This document shows positions 46,243 through 54,259 of a DNA stretch of 64,000 nucleotides, in pieces (within the stretch, counting starts at the first letter, position 1; every line of letters starts with the position of its first letter). The notes under the pieces are model-generated. The model saw only the letters and a list, made by a program, of their open reading frames with translations, was not told the DNA's origin and searched no databases. Made by a program: the position numbers and the translations under genes. This stretch comes from Bacteroides uniformis (lineage in GTDB: Bacteria; Bacteroidota; Bacteroidia; Bacteroidales; Bacteroidaceae), in contig NZ_CP102263.1 of NCBI RefSeq assembly GCF_025147485.1, positions 2,555,501 to 2,619,500 of the forward strand, written 5' to 3'.

Positions 46243-46986
46243 TTTTAATGCTCCGATTGTACGCTTTACCCGCTCCGCAGTAGTGATGGTGTGTGTGTAT
46301 TCATCAATATGTACCGTTCCTCCCATAGAGACGGCGGAATTGTGATAGAGCATGGAGCTTTCGATATTTTCCCTGGCGGAGAAATGAAACTCGCGGATAC
46401 CGGTTTCTCGGGCAATGTGGGCTATGTTGGTTTCATTCACCCCACAGCCTGCCAATAGGATGATTCGGTCTGATGCTTGTTGTTGGAGTTCTTTCAGAAG
46501 GGGAATGCCTCGCTCTGCTGTAGGTTGCTGTCCGGAAGTTAGGATGCGGTTGCATCCTAATTCGATAATATCTTCTATCGCTTTTCGTGGATTTCTGCAT
46601 ACATCGAAAGCACGGTGGAAGGTGACGGACATCCCTTGTGAGGCTTCCATAAGCTGCTCCATCAATGGAATGTCTACATCTCCCTCTGCCGTCAAGCAAC
46701 CGAACACGACTCCGTCAGCGCCTAGACGGCGGGCATTCTCTATGTCTTTCAGCATGATGCGCTGTTCGGTGGAGGAATAAAGAAAATCTCCTCCGCGGGG
46801 ACGGACAATGATATGCAATTTGGTCTGTTGCAATGCTTCCCGTGCGATGAGGATATCACCGTATGAGGGGGTTGTCCCTCCCTCGGGGATGCCTGCGCAT
46901 AGTTCCACCCGGTCTGCTCCGCCGGCTTGTGCGGCAATACAACTCTCTACGGAGTTGGCACAAACTTCAAACTGATAATCTTTCAT
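46216..46986 (-). CDS. cutC: CutC-family protein
   Basis: A 256-residue TIM-barrel protein. The N-terminal FEVCANSVESCIAAQAGGADRVELC and IIVRPRGGDFLYS, then VTFHRAFDVC and ILTSGQQPTAERGI, are hallmarks of CutC, a cytosolic protein linked to copper tolerance in some bacteria though its activity is unsettled. The last residues KASPLAPPP are not typical of the family; they are encoded by an intergenic inverted repeat (46208-46242) that also provides the TAG stop. Confidence 0.92.
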   Translation of the reverse strand: MKDYQFEVCANSVESCIAAQAGGADRVELCAGIPEGGTTPSYGDILIAREALQQTKLHIIVRPRGGDFLYSSTEQRIMLKDIENARRLGADGVVFGCLTAEGDVDIPLMEQLMEASQGMSVTFHRAFDVCRNPRKAIEDIIELGCNRILTSGQQPTAERGIPLLKELQQQASDRIILLAGCGVNETNIAHIARETGIREFHFSARENIESSMLYHNSAVSMGGTVHIDEYTHTITTAERVKRTIGALKASPLAPPP

Positions 46987-47017
46987 TTTGTAAAGTTATG
47001 GTTGTGGTGCAAAAATA

Positions 47018-47049
47018 AGAAAAGGGTGAATTCGTATTCACCCTTTTCT
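47018..47049 (-). terminator. Terminator of rny
   Basis: Arms of 14 bases (AGAAAAGGGTGAAT at 47018-47031 and its complement at 47036-47049) around a 4-base loop. On the minus strand it is followed by TATTTTTG. It lies between rny and cutC. Confidence 0.85.
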
Positions 47050-47071
47050 GCATTTATTTTCTTTTCTGATG

Positions 47072-48610
47072 TTACTTTGCGTAGCTCACCGCACGTGTCT
47101 CACGGATAACGGTAATCTTCACCTGGCCCGGATAAGTCATTTCGTCCTGAATCTTCTTGGCGATTTCACCGGAAAGGTTCTCCGTCTGCTTGTCGTCAAT
47201 CTTGTCTGCACCGACAATGACACGCAACTCACGGCCTGCCTGGATGGCATATGTCTTTGTCACTCCCGGATAGGACATGGCCAGTTGTTCAAGGTCGTTC
47301 AGGCGCTTGATGTAGGCTTCTACGATTTCGCGGCGTGCTCCCGGACGTGCGCCTGAAATGGCATCGCATACTTGTACGATGGGAGCCAGCAGGCTGGTCA
47401 TTTCCACTTCGTCGTGGTGGGCGCCGATGGCGTTGCAGATGTCCGGCTTTTCCTTGAACTTTTCTGCCAGCTTCATACCATAGAGTGCGTGCGGTAATTC
47501 CGGTTCCTCATCGGGTACCTTACCTATATCATGCAGCAGTCCGGCACGTTTTGCTTTCTTCGGGTTGAGTCCCAGCTCTGATGCCATCACAGCGCAAAGA
47601 TTGGCTGTTTCGCGTGCATGCTGCAAAAGGTTCTGGCCGTATGAAGAACGGTATTTCATCTTACCGATAATGCGGATAAGTTCCGGATGCAGACCGTGGA
47701 TGCCCAGGTCGATAGTAGTACGTTTACCGGTTTCGATGATTTCCTCTTCTACCTGCTTGCGTACTTTGGCAACTACCTCTTCGATGCGTGCCGGGTGGAT
47801 GCGTCCGTCCGTCACCAACTGGTGCAGTGCAAGGCGTGCAACCTCGCGGCGAACCGGGTCGAAGGCTGACAATACGATAGCTTCCGGAGTGTCGTCTACC
47901 ACGATTTCTACACCGGTAGCAGCTTCCAGGGCACGGATGTTGCGGCCTTCGCGACCGATGATACGTCCCTTGATTTCATCTGATTCGATGTGGAATACAG
48001 TTACCGAGTTTTCAATGGCTGTTTCCGTAGCCACGCGCTGGATGCTCTGTATCACGATGCGCTTGGCCTCTTTGCTTGCCGTCAGCTTGGCGTCGTCCAT
48101 GATGTCGTTAATGTAGGACTGAGCCTGCGTTTTGGCTTCTTCCTTTAGGGATTCTACCATGCGCTCTTTGGCTTCTTCGGCAGAAAGTCCGGAGATAGCT
48201 TCCAGTTTTTCTATTTCCTGGCGCTGCATGTGCTCCAGTTCTTCTTTCTTCTTGTCTACGATGGACAGCTGGGCTTCCAGATTTTCTTTCACGGCTTCTG
48301 CTTCCATCTTCTTGCGCTGGATTTCTTCCTGGCGTTGGTTCAGTACCAATTCACGTTGTTTCAGCTTGTTTTCTGCCTGCTGTATCTTTTGGTTACGTTG
48401 GGCCACTTCTTTTTCCAAGTCTGCCTTCTTGTTCAGGAATTTTTCCTTTACTTCCAGCAACTTATTCTTCTTAATCACTTCCGCTTCCGCTTCCGCATCT
48501 CTCAGGATACCGTCGTATTTGTTTTTCAGCCCGTGCTTGAAGAACAAGTACGAGGCAAACCCTCCGACAATGAAGCAGGCAATGGATAATACTATTGTAA
48601 CTACTGTCAT
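47072..48610 (-). CDS. rny: Ribonuclease Y
   Basis: A 512-residue membrane-bound endoribonuclease for mRNA turnover. One N-terminal membrane segment ([19 protein letters not shown]) is followed by a long coiled coil (about 40-190). A KH domain ([20 protein letters not shown]) comes next, then an HD domain ([20 protein letters not shown], with [11 protein letters not shown]). The layout and length match RNase Y exactly. Confidence 0.96.
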   Translation of the reverse strand: MTVVTIVLSIACFIVGGFASYLFFKHGLKNKYDGILRDAEAEAEVIKKNKLLEVKEKFLNKKADLEKEVAQRNQKIQQAENKLKQRELVLNQRQEEIQRKKMEAEAVKENLEAQLSIVDKKKEELEHMQRQEIEKLEAISGLSAEEAKERMVESLKEEAKTQAQSYINDIMDDAKLTASKEAKRIVIQSIQRVATETAIENSVTVFHIESDEIKGRIIGREGRNIRALEAATGVEIVVDDTPEAIVLSAFDPVRREVARLALHQLVTDGRIHPARIEEVVAKVRKQVEEEIIETGKRTTIDLGIHGLHPELIRIIGKMKYRSSYGQNLLQHARETANLCAVMASELGLNPKKAKRAGLLHDIGKVPDEEPELPHALYGMKLAEKFKEKPDICNAIGAHHDEVEMTSLLAPIVQVCDAISGARPGARREIVEAYIKRLNDLEQLAMSYPGVTKTYAIQAGRELRVIVGADKIDDKQTENLSGEIAKKIQDEMTYPGQVKITVIRETRAVSYAK

Positions 48611-48635
48611 TTTATTAATTTGTTTTTAGTATATA

Positions 48636-48693
48636 AATAAAAAAGCACTGCATAAAAGCTTGCTTTGATGAAGGGCAAACTTTTGTACAGTGC
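48636..48693 (-). terminator. Long hairpin with T run between zapA and rny
   Basis: On the minus strand a 19-base arm (48693-48675) pairs at 18 positions with 48663-48645, followed by TTTTTTATTT. It may end the zapA transcript or an independent small RNA. Confidence 0.7.
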
Positions 48694-48735
48694 GCGAATT
48701 TCTCTCTTTTACCGACCCGACGGAGGGATTGCAGC
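48636..48735 (-). ncRNA. Candidate structured small RNA between zapA and rny
   Basis: The 125-base gap between zapA and rny holds a GC-rich segment (CCCTCCGTCGGGTCGG on the minus strand) and then a long terminator-like hairpin. In gammaproteobacteria 6S RNA lies next to zapA, which makes a 6S-like RNA worth testing here, but I could not confirm the 6S fold and the zapA 3' end may be part of it. Low confidence. Confidence 0.28.
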
Positions 48736-49026
48736 TTATTGTTCCTTGAAATAGGTCTCCAATACCTCTGTCAGTTCCTTTATTTTAGCTGTATAGGGTT
48801 CAGTATCATTACGGTCCTTCAACTGAAGGTTTTCCAAAGCGAACTGATAGGCCACCATGGCTATAATTCTCTCCAGAGACACATTCTGATAATGCTCCCG
48901 ATACGCATTGAGCCTGATATCTACCTGCTTGGCGGCTTCTCTTACCATTTCCTCGTCCTCACGGTTGATTGTGAGAGGGTAGGAGGCTCCTGCCATCTGC
49001 AGGTTTATCTTTATCTTATCGTTCAT
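48736..49026 (-). CDS. zapA: Cell division protein ZapA
   Basis: A 96-residue protein with the ZapA pattern: KINLQMAGASYPLTINREDE, then EMVREAAKQVDIRLNAYREH, followed by a C-terminal coiled coil (about 50-95). ZapA cross-links FtsZ filaments at the division ring. It is preceded by a coiled-coil gene 14 bases upstream, the usual Bacteroides order. Confidence 0.87.
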   Translation of the reverse strand: MNDKIKINLQMAGASYPLTINREDEEMVREAAKQVDIRLNAYREHYQNVSLERIIAMVAYQFALENLQLKDRNDTEPYTAKIKELTEVLETYFKEQ

Positions 49027-49040
49027 ACATCCTCTTCTCT

Positions 49041-49334
49041 TTATTCATTCAACAAAGCGATGCATTTATCGACTTCACGCACTAATTTGGACAATCGCAG
49101 CTTCGTCTCTTTCACGTCGCTGCCGTTAAGGCTGATTGTCGTAGCTGTTTTTAGGTTCGTGTAGTTAAGTTCCAGTTCCTGGTATTCAGCTTGTACCTTC
49201 CCGTATTCCTCTTCTTTGGCTTCGAGAAGTTGCTTTAGCTCAGCATTTTCGCGTTTTAATTCATCGTGCAGATAGATTAAATGTCGCAGTCTGGCTTCAA
49301 AGGTACTTAATAGCTTCTTTTCTTCGTCTGTCAT
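49041..49334 (-). CDS. Small coiled-coil protein upstream of zapA
   Basis: A 97-residue protein starting MTDEEKKLLSTFEARLRHLI; the in-frame extension to 49490 runs through the promoter and looks non-coding. Residues 15-75 form a heptad-patterned coiled coil (HDELKRENAELKQLLEAKEE). The position before zapA suggests a division-related ZapB-like role, but the sequence is too generic to name. A -7 box TATTTTTG lies about 25 bases before the start. Confidence 0.75.
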   Translation of the reverse strand: MTDEEKKLLSTFEARLRHLIYLHDELKRENAELKQLLEAKEEEYGKVQAEYQELELNYTNLKTATTISLNGSDVKETKLRLSKLVREVDKCIALLNE

Positions 49335-49570
49335 CACTACACCAAAATTGTACACAAAAATACGATTTACTTGGAGATTACAAAAACTTTTCGGAGAAAA
49401 TGTGCTGTAGAGGTATCGAAATAACCGAAATGGCACATGAAATACTGGTTTTGAGGGATTGAAAAAGGGTGGTGGAGGCTGGCTTTTCAAAAGATGTGGA
49501 TAGGTATGGAACTGTTTGCTTTTTAGAAGGATTTTATTTCTTCCTCTTCGAGCGCTTAGTATCTCCGTTG

Positions 49571-49680
49571 CTAAACAGTAATCGTCCGACGTTTGTTTAA
49601 TTATCGTCCAACAGTTGTCGGACGATAATTAAACAGATGTCGGATGATAATTAAACGGTTGTCGGACGATTACTGTTTAG
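49571..49680. repeat. Nested palindromic cluster of five related ~20-25-base units
   Basis: The outer arms CTAAACAGTAATCGTCCGAC (49571-49590) and GTCGGACGATTACTGTTTAG (49661-49680) are exact reverse complements. Between them lie further units built on GTYGGAYGATAATTAAAC, one inverted (about 49594-49613) and two direct (about 49614-49657). All five share the GTCGGACGAT core. Confidence 0.9.
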
Positions 49681-49797
49681 TAAGGCCGGAATTACTTTTT
49701 GCCGTTTCCGGCACTACTCTTTAGGTGTGGTTGGAATAGTATGTAGTAAAGGAAGGAGGGGGATGCTAAGAAATAAATAAAATAATTTATATAATAA

Positions 49798-49828
49798 TTT
49801 GGTTTATAAAATAAACTATTTATCTTTG
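49798..49828 (+). promoter_or_regulatory. Promoter of the DUF2141 operon
   Basis: TTTG at 49798-49801 and TATCTTTG at 49821-49828, 19 bases apart; both elements match the Bacteroides consensus. Confidence 0.78.
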
Positions 49829-49885
49829 CATCGGAGTTCGAACCCGAGATGTGATTTTGGTATGTATAACTTAAAGAGAATGATT

Positions 49886-50260
49886 ATGAAAACGATTGTT
49901 TGTAGAAGTATGGCGGCAGCTCTTCTTTGTGTATTTGCATTGGGGGTGTCTGCGCAAGATGTTCTGAAAGTGAAGGTGATGAACATACCTTCTGCTGTGG
50001 GAAAGATAATGATTGCCACTGACAAGGGGCAGTATGGTATGGTAGATGCCAAGGGCACGGAGGCGGTACTGGAACTGAAAGATGTGACAGTGGGTAAATA
50101 TAAGCTTTATGTCTATCATGATGAAAACAACAATTATCAGTTGGATAGGGAAGACGGAATTCCATCTGAGTATTGCGCGATAGCGGATGTGGAGGTGAGC
50201 GCTGACACGAAGCAGGTGGAGATAGCACTTAAGCGGGTATTAAAAGGAAGCAACAAATAA
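49886..50260 (+). CDS. Exported DUF2141-family protein
   Basis: About 124 residues from MKTIVCRSMAAALLCVFALG, a signal peptide ending at VSAQD; the longer start at 49799 begins inside the promoter. The mature part (LKVKVMNIPSAVGKIMIATD, YKLYVYHDENNNYQLDREDGIPSE) matches DUF2141, small secreted beta-sandwich proteins of unknown function. It is followed after 12 bases by a membrane protein gene and then a winged-helix regulator. Confidence 0.8.
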   Translation: MKTIVCRSMAAALLCVFALGVSAQDVLKVKVMNIPSAVGKIMIATDKGQYGMVDAKGTEAVLELKDVTVGKYKLYVYHDENNNYQLDREDGIPSEYCAIADVEVSADTKQVEIALKRVLKGSNK

Positions 50261-50272
50261 GGCGGCAGGAAA

Positions 50273-50857
50273 ATGGAAGAAAGAAAATTGAATGAGAAAG
50301 AGAGTTTAGAACTCATCACTCGGATGATACAGAACACGAAGGACAGAATGGCGGAAAATTCAGGGACACCTTTTTTGCTGTGGGGATATGTAACGGTAAT
50401 TATCTCGTTGCTGGTTTGGTTTCTATTGAAGGAAACGGGCAATAACAATTGGCAATTCCTATGGTTCCTGCTTCCAGTCATAGCCTTTCCTGCTACGTTG
50501 TGGAGTCAGCGGAAGGCTCGGAAAATGTTGAAGACCTACATAGACCGTGTTGTGGATTATGTGTGGACGGTATTTGGACTGGGCGCTTTCTTGGTATCGT
50601 GTACCGCCATATTTGTATGGAAGATTCCTATTCTGTTTGTCATTTTGCTGATGATGGGGATGGGAACTGCCCTGACGGGACTGATTGTGAACACGAAAGT
50701 GGTTACGATAGGGGGAGTGCTGGGAGCCTTGCTCTCGTTGGGATGTTTCTATATGCCCGGCATAGACCAGATACTGTTTTTTGCATTGGCGTTCGTCTTT
50801 ATGATGGTGATTCCCGGACATTACATGAACAGTGTGGCGAAGCGTCACAAACAATAA
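50273..50857 (+). CDS. Membrane protein of unknown function
   Basis: A 194-residue protein with a charged N-terminal helix (residues 1-30, EKESLELITRMIQNTKDRM) and five or so membrane segments (LLWGYVTVIISLLVWFLL, FLWFLLPVIAFPATLW, VWTVFGLGAFLVSCTAIFVW, ILFVILLMMGMGTALTGLIV, VTIGGVLGALLSLGCFYM). No catalytic motif is seen. It is paired with the downstream winged-helix regulator (16-base gap), an arrangement in which the regulator often controls its own membrane partner. Confidence 0.72.
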   Translation: MEERKLNEKESLELITRMIQNTKDRMAENSGTPFLLWGYVTVIISLLVWFLLKETGNNNWQFLWFLLPVIAFPATLWSQRKARKMLKTYIDRVVDYVWTVFGLGAFLVSCTAIFVWKIPILFVILLMMGMGTALTGLIVNTKVVTIGGVLGALLSLGCFYMPGIDQILFFALAFVFMMVIPGHYMNSVAKRHKQ

Positions 50858-50873
50858 AAGAAGAGGATGATAT

Positions 50874-51164
50874 ATGTTTAAAGAACTGAACCCTTTGCTC
50901 CATAGCGAACTGCGGCTTGCGGTGATGTCGTTGCTTATTAGTGTCGAGGAGGCGGACTTTGTCTATATCCGCCAGCAGACCAAAGCTACGGCAGGAAACC
51001 TGAGCGTGCAGATAGACAAACTCAGCAAGGCGGGATATGTGGAGGTGACAAAGACTTTTAAAGGAAAGATGCCTTGTACGATTTGTAAGATCACTCCGCA
51101 AGGAGTAGACGCATTTGAGGAATATGTAGAGTCATTGAAATCTTATCTGGCAGGGAGGTTGTGA
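50874..51164 (+). CDS. Winged-helix transcriptional regulator (MarR/HTH_27 type)
   Basis: A 96-residue DNA-binding protein. The winged helix shows LLHSELRLAVMSLLISVEEA, QQTKATAGNLSVQIDKLSKAG and the wing KTFKGKMPCTICKITPQGVDAFEEYV, a pattern of small single-domain regulators. Two Cys in the wing (PCTIC) could sense redox or metal, which is speculation. Targets are probably the two genes just upstream. Confidence 0.85.
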   Translation: MFKELNPLLHSELRLAVMSLLISVEEADFVYIRQQTKATAGNLSVQIDKLSKAGYVEVTKTFKGKMPCTICKITPQGVDAFEEYVESLKSYLAGRL

Positions 51165-51322
51165 GTGTGGGTGACTTTACATTTATGGGGCAAAGATGGA
51201 AATCTTCTGAAAAAGGTTTCTATCTTTGCCTTTTTCATGAGAAGGAGGAGGGTGTGTCATCAACCGTTTTGCCACCCTCATGCCGGACAAAATTTAAACA
51301 GACTCTAAAAAGATAGAATGAT

Positions 51323-51901
51323 ATGAGAATTTTAGTCACTTATGCCGTACAAGGCGAATTTACGGAATTGAAATTTCCCGGACTGATAGGGGAGGAAGAG
51401 GTGCAGATAGGCTATCTCCGTACCGGTGTGGGAAAGGTGAAATCGGCTTTTTATCTTTCTGAAGCGATAAGCCATGCGCAACCGGACTTGGTGGTCAATG
51501 TAGGTACGGCAGGGACTATCCGTCATCGGGTAGGAGATATTTTCGTATGCCGTCATTTTGTGGACCGTGATATGCAGAAGCTGGTGGAGCTTGGTATGGA
51601 GTATGAGATTGATTCAATGGATTTGTTGTCCCAAAAAGGATATTGCTTGCACTGGCCGGCAGGCGGTGTATGCAATACGGGGGATACTTTCTTGACAGAA
51701 CTCTCGGATGTGTCCGGTGATGTTGTGGATATGGAAGCCTATGCCCAGGCTTTGGTATGCCGTGCCAAGAATGTTCCTTTCATTTCGGTGAAGTACGTGA
51801 CGGATATTATCGGACAGAACTCCGTGAAACATTGGGAAGACAAGCTTGCCGATGCTCGGAAGGGGTTGGGAGAATTCTTCGAAAAATTGGGAGGAGTTTG
51901 A
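51323..51901 (+). CDS. Nucleoside phosphorylase/nucleosidase-superfamily protein
   Basis: A 192-residue protein of the phosphorylase-1 superfamily, shorter than MTA/SAH nucleosidase (about 230). Nucleobase and ribose site motifs are LVVNVGTAGTIRHRVGDIFV and VVDMEAYAQALVCRAKNVPF, the latter with the Glu that binds ribose in this family. A role in purine salvage is likely; the exact substrate is open. Confidence 0.8.
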   Translation: MRILVTYAVQGEFTELKFPGLIGEEEVQIGYLRTGVGKVKSAFYLSEAISHAQPDLVVNVGTAGTIRHRVGDIFVCRHFVDRDMQKLVELGMEYEIDSMDLLSQKGYCLHWPAGGVCNTGDTFLTELSDVSGDVVDMEAYAQALVCRAKNVPFISVKYVTDIIGQNSVKHWEDKLADARKGLGEFFEKLGGV

Positions 51902-51903
51902 TT

Positions 51904-52034
51904 AATGTGCTAATATGCCAATGTGCTAATTGGCTGCGCTATGTGTATATTAGACTCTCACACCGCAGGTCATTGGCACATTAGCACATTAACCACATTA
52001 ACCACATTAACCACATTAACCACATTAGCACATT
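51904..52034. repeat. 20-base inverted repeat plus tandem 9-mers
   Basis: The arms at 51904-51923 and 51971-51990 are complementary with one mismatch. Directly after, the 9-mer AACCACATT is repeated four times in tandem (51991-52026), followed by a partial copy AGCACATT. The tract fills the gap between two convergent genes. Confidence 0.88.
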
Positions 52035-52037
52035 CAT

Positions 52038-52397
52038 TTATCTCAACGTCTTGAATGACAGTATATGCCAAGTCACCCCCACAGCGACAAGGAACAATAC
52101 TGCCTTTATTTCTGTTAGTGGAATCAGGAAGAAGATGCAGTAAACCATTGTTCCCCACATCAGCAGTAGGGAGATGATTTTGGCACGTAGAGGGATGGCT
52201 TTGTTCTCGCGGAAGCTGCGGATGTAGGGACCGAGGCATTTGTGGTTCAGCAACCATTGGTACAGTCTGGGTGAGCCTCTGAAGTAGAGTGCTGCCGTGA
52301 GCAGCAGGAAAGGCGTAGTGGGCAGCAACGGCAGGAAGATGCCGATGATGCCGAGTGTCAAAGAAACTGTTCCCAAAATGATGCAGACGGTTTTCAT
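52038..52397 (-). CDS. YbaN-family (DUF454) inner-membrane protein
   Basis: A 119-residue protein with three or four membrane segments. The conserved pattern is IFLPLLPTTPFLLLTAALYFRGSPRLYQWLLNHKCLGPYIRSF, which defines DUF454/YbaN. Function unknown. The minus-strand -7 box TACATTTG at 52402-52409 ends only 4 bases before the ATG, so the mRNA may be nearly leaderless. It diverges from the pyridoxal kinase gene by only 35 bases. Confidence 0.88.
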   Translation of the reverse strand: MKTVCIILGTVSLTLGIIGIFLPLLPTTPFLLLTAALYFRGSPRLYQWLLNHKCLGPYIRSFRENKAIPLRAKIISLLLMWGTMVYCIFFLIPLTEIKAVLFLVAVGVTWHILSFKTLR

Positions 52398-52432
52398 GCG
52401 GCAAATGTAGGAAAAATAATAATATAGATAAT

Positions 52433-53305
52433 ATGTATGCGAATAAAGTAAAGAAGGTTGTTGCCGTCCACGACTTGTCGGGAGTCGGACGGGTGTCTCT
52501 GACGGTGGTCATTCCCATTCTTTCGTCTATGGGTTTCCAGGTGTGTCCGTTGCCTACAGCCGTATTGTCGAGCCATACCCAGTATCCGGAATTCTCTTTT
52601 CTGGACCTGACGGATGAAATGCCGAAGATTATTTCCGAGTGGAAGAAGCTGGAAGTACAGTTTGATGCCTTTTATACCGGCTATCTGGGTTCTCCGCGGC
52701 AGATACATATTGTTTCTGACTTTATTGATGACTTCCGCCGACCGGACGGTCTGGTTGTGGTAGACCCGGTGTTGGGCGATAACGGACGGCTTTATGCGAA
52801 CTTCCACGAGTCCATGATTGATGAAATGAAACATCTCATCACCAAGGCCGATGTCGTTACTCCCAATTTGACGGAGCTGTTCTATCTGCTGGGTATTCCT
52901 TATAAGGAGATGAATACGGATGAGGAATTGAAGTCATACCTTCGCCAGCTTTCCGATTGTGGTCCCGAAGTGGTGATTATTACCAGTGTGCCCGTACGGG
53001 ATGATAAGCATAAGACGTCCGTGTATGCCTATAACCGGAACGGTAACCGCTACTGGAAGGTTACGTGTCCTTACCTGCCGGCCCATTATCCCGGAACGGG
53101 GGATACGTTTACCAGTGTCATCACCGGGGCACTGTTGCAAGGTGACAGTTTGCCCATTGCCCTGGACCGTGCCACGCAGTTCATTCTGCAAGGTATCCGT
53201 GCTACTTTCGGATACGAGTACGACAACCGTGAAGGTATACAGCTTGAAAAGGTGTTGCATAATCTCGACATGCCGATTCAAATCTGTAGCTATGAATTAA
53301 TTTAA
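52433..53305 (+). CDS. Pyridoxal/pyridoxamine kinase
   Basis: A 290-residue ribokinase-family enzyme that phosphorylates B6 vitamers in salvage of pyridoxal phosphate. Signatures are VVAVHDLSGVGRVSLTVVIP, VDPVLGDNGRLY, VTPNLTELFYLLG and the anion-hole/catalytic YPGTGDTFTSVITG with the base Asp. Full length. The following gene starts after 15 bases. Confidence 0.88.
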   Translation: MYANKVKKVVAVHDLSGVGRVSLTVVIPILSSMGFQVCPLPTAVLSSHTQYPEFSFLDLTDEMPKIISEWKKLEVQFDAFYTGYLGSPRQIHIVSDFIDDFRRPDGLVVVDPVLGDNGRLYANFHESMIDEMKHLITKADVVTPNLTELFYLLGIPYKEMNTDEELKSYLRQLSDCGPEVVIITSVPVRDDKHKTSVYAYNRNGNRYWKVTCPYLPAHYPGTGDTFTSVITGALLQGDSLPIALDRATQFILQGIRATFGYEYDNREGIQLEKVLHNLDMPIQICSYELI

Positions 53306-53320
53306 ACCAATCCCATCTAT

Positions 53321-54154
53321 ATGAAAAAGAAAATATTCCTGGCAGTGTTTCTCTGTTGCGGCATGTTTGCAGCAATGGCGCAGACTGCTGCCGACTCTCT
53401 TGCCATCGTTTCTGCCGATTGGCAGACTGAGCCCCTGCAGAAAGGGATGCTTTATAAAAAGGCAGTATTCAGTTCTTTGTATGGAGTTCCTCAGGAAGTG
53501 TCTATTTTTGAAATATCCCCGAAGCGCTACCGTTTCGATGTGCTCGTCCACAATCCCAAGGAGGAGACCAGTATAGCCGCCCGGCATGCAGGTGCGGTGG
53601 CGGCCATCAATGGCTCCTATTTTGATATGAAAGCCGGAAATTCCGTCTGCTATCTGCGTAAGGACGGGGTGGTGATAGATACTACCTCTACTGGGGTTCT
53701 GGCAACAGTGTCCAATGGAGCTGTACTTATAAAGAAGGGCAGGCTGGAACTGATTCCCTGGAGCAAGCAGGAAGAAAAGGCATGTACTTTGAAAAAAGGC
53801 ACTGTGCTGGCTTCCGGCCCTTTGATGCTGAAGGACGGGCAAGTGTGCGACTTGTCCGGGACTAACCGGAATTTTGTAGATACCAAGCATCCCCGCAGTG
53901 CTGTGGCGCTGACAAGAGAAGGAAAAATCCTGCTTATTGTTGTTGACGGACGTCGGAAGGGAAAAGCGGAAGGTATCAATATACCCGAGCTTGCCCATAT
54001 GATTCGTATATTGGGCGGGGAGGATGCGTTGAATCTGGACGGCGGCGGTTCTTCTACGCTGTGGAGTGGGGCGTTGCCGGATAAGGGAATAGCCAATACC
54101 CCGAGTGGCAGTGCAGAGCGTAAGGTTGCCAATTCTCTTTGTGTGTACGAATAA
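53321..54154 (+). CDS. Exported phosphodiester glycosidase-family protein
   Basis: A 277-residue protein with a signal peptide ending AMAQ. The NAGPA-type domain shows VAAINGSYFDMKAGNSVCYL, PRSAVALTREGKILLIVVDG and the terminal DALNLDGGGSSTLW. Relatives remove N-acetylglucosamine or related groups from phosphodiesters, and in bacteria can act on cell-wall or exopolysaccharide material. Here it is probably periplasmic. Co-transcription with the pyridoxal kinase gene is likely from the short gap. Confidence 0.87.
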   Translation: MKKKIFLAVFLCCGMFAAMAQTAADSLAIVSADWQTEPLQKGMLYKKAVFSSLYGVPQEVSIFEISPKRYRFDVLVHNPKEETSIAARHAGAVAAINGSYFDMKAGNSVCYLRKDGVVIDTTSTGVLATVSNGAVLIKKGRLELIPWSKQEEKACTLKKGTVLASGPLMLKDGQVCDLSGTNRNFVDTKHPRSAVALTREGKILLIVVDGRRKGKAEGINIPELAHMIRILGGEDALNLDGGGSSTLWSGALPDKGIANTPSGSAERKVANSLCVYE

Positions 54155-54190
54155 GTTAGGGAAGTAAATGGATAAATCTTAAGTTTTTTG

Positions 54191-54230
54191 TAATTTTGCC
54201 GTCGCATCGAGGTGACATTAGATGCGGCAA
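54191..54230 (+). promoter_or_regulatory. -7 box and 5'-terminal hairpin of queD-queE
   Basis: TAATTTTG at 54191-54198. Transcription would start near 54204, where GCATC (54204-54208) and GATGC (54221-54225) can pair around a 12-base loop. It does not show preQ1 riboswitch features that I can recognise. Confidence 0.5.
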
Positions 54231-54259
54231 CTTATTATATTAATTAGCGTATTAACAAT

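Larger units (their letters stand above)
49335..49885. other. 551-base divergent intergenic region with palindromic repeats
   Basis: Between the coiled-coil gene and the DUF2141 gene. No convincing gene was seen. It holds the minus-strand -7 box near 49359, the nested repeat cluster at 49571-49680, and the DUF2141 promoter at 49798-49828. It is the longest non-coding stretch in the window. Confidence 0.75.

Noticed and set aside
51991..52026. CRISPR-like array
   Set aside because: Tandem 9-mers without spacers; no cas genes in the window.
54191..54259. preQ1 riboswitch before queD
   Set aside because: The leader shows a simple hairpin but none of the preQ1 class consensus elements.
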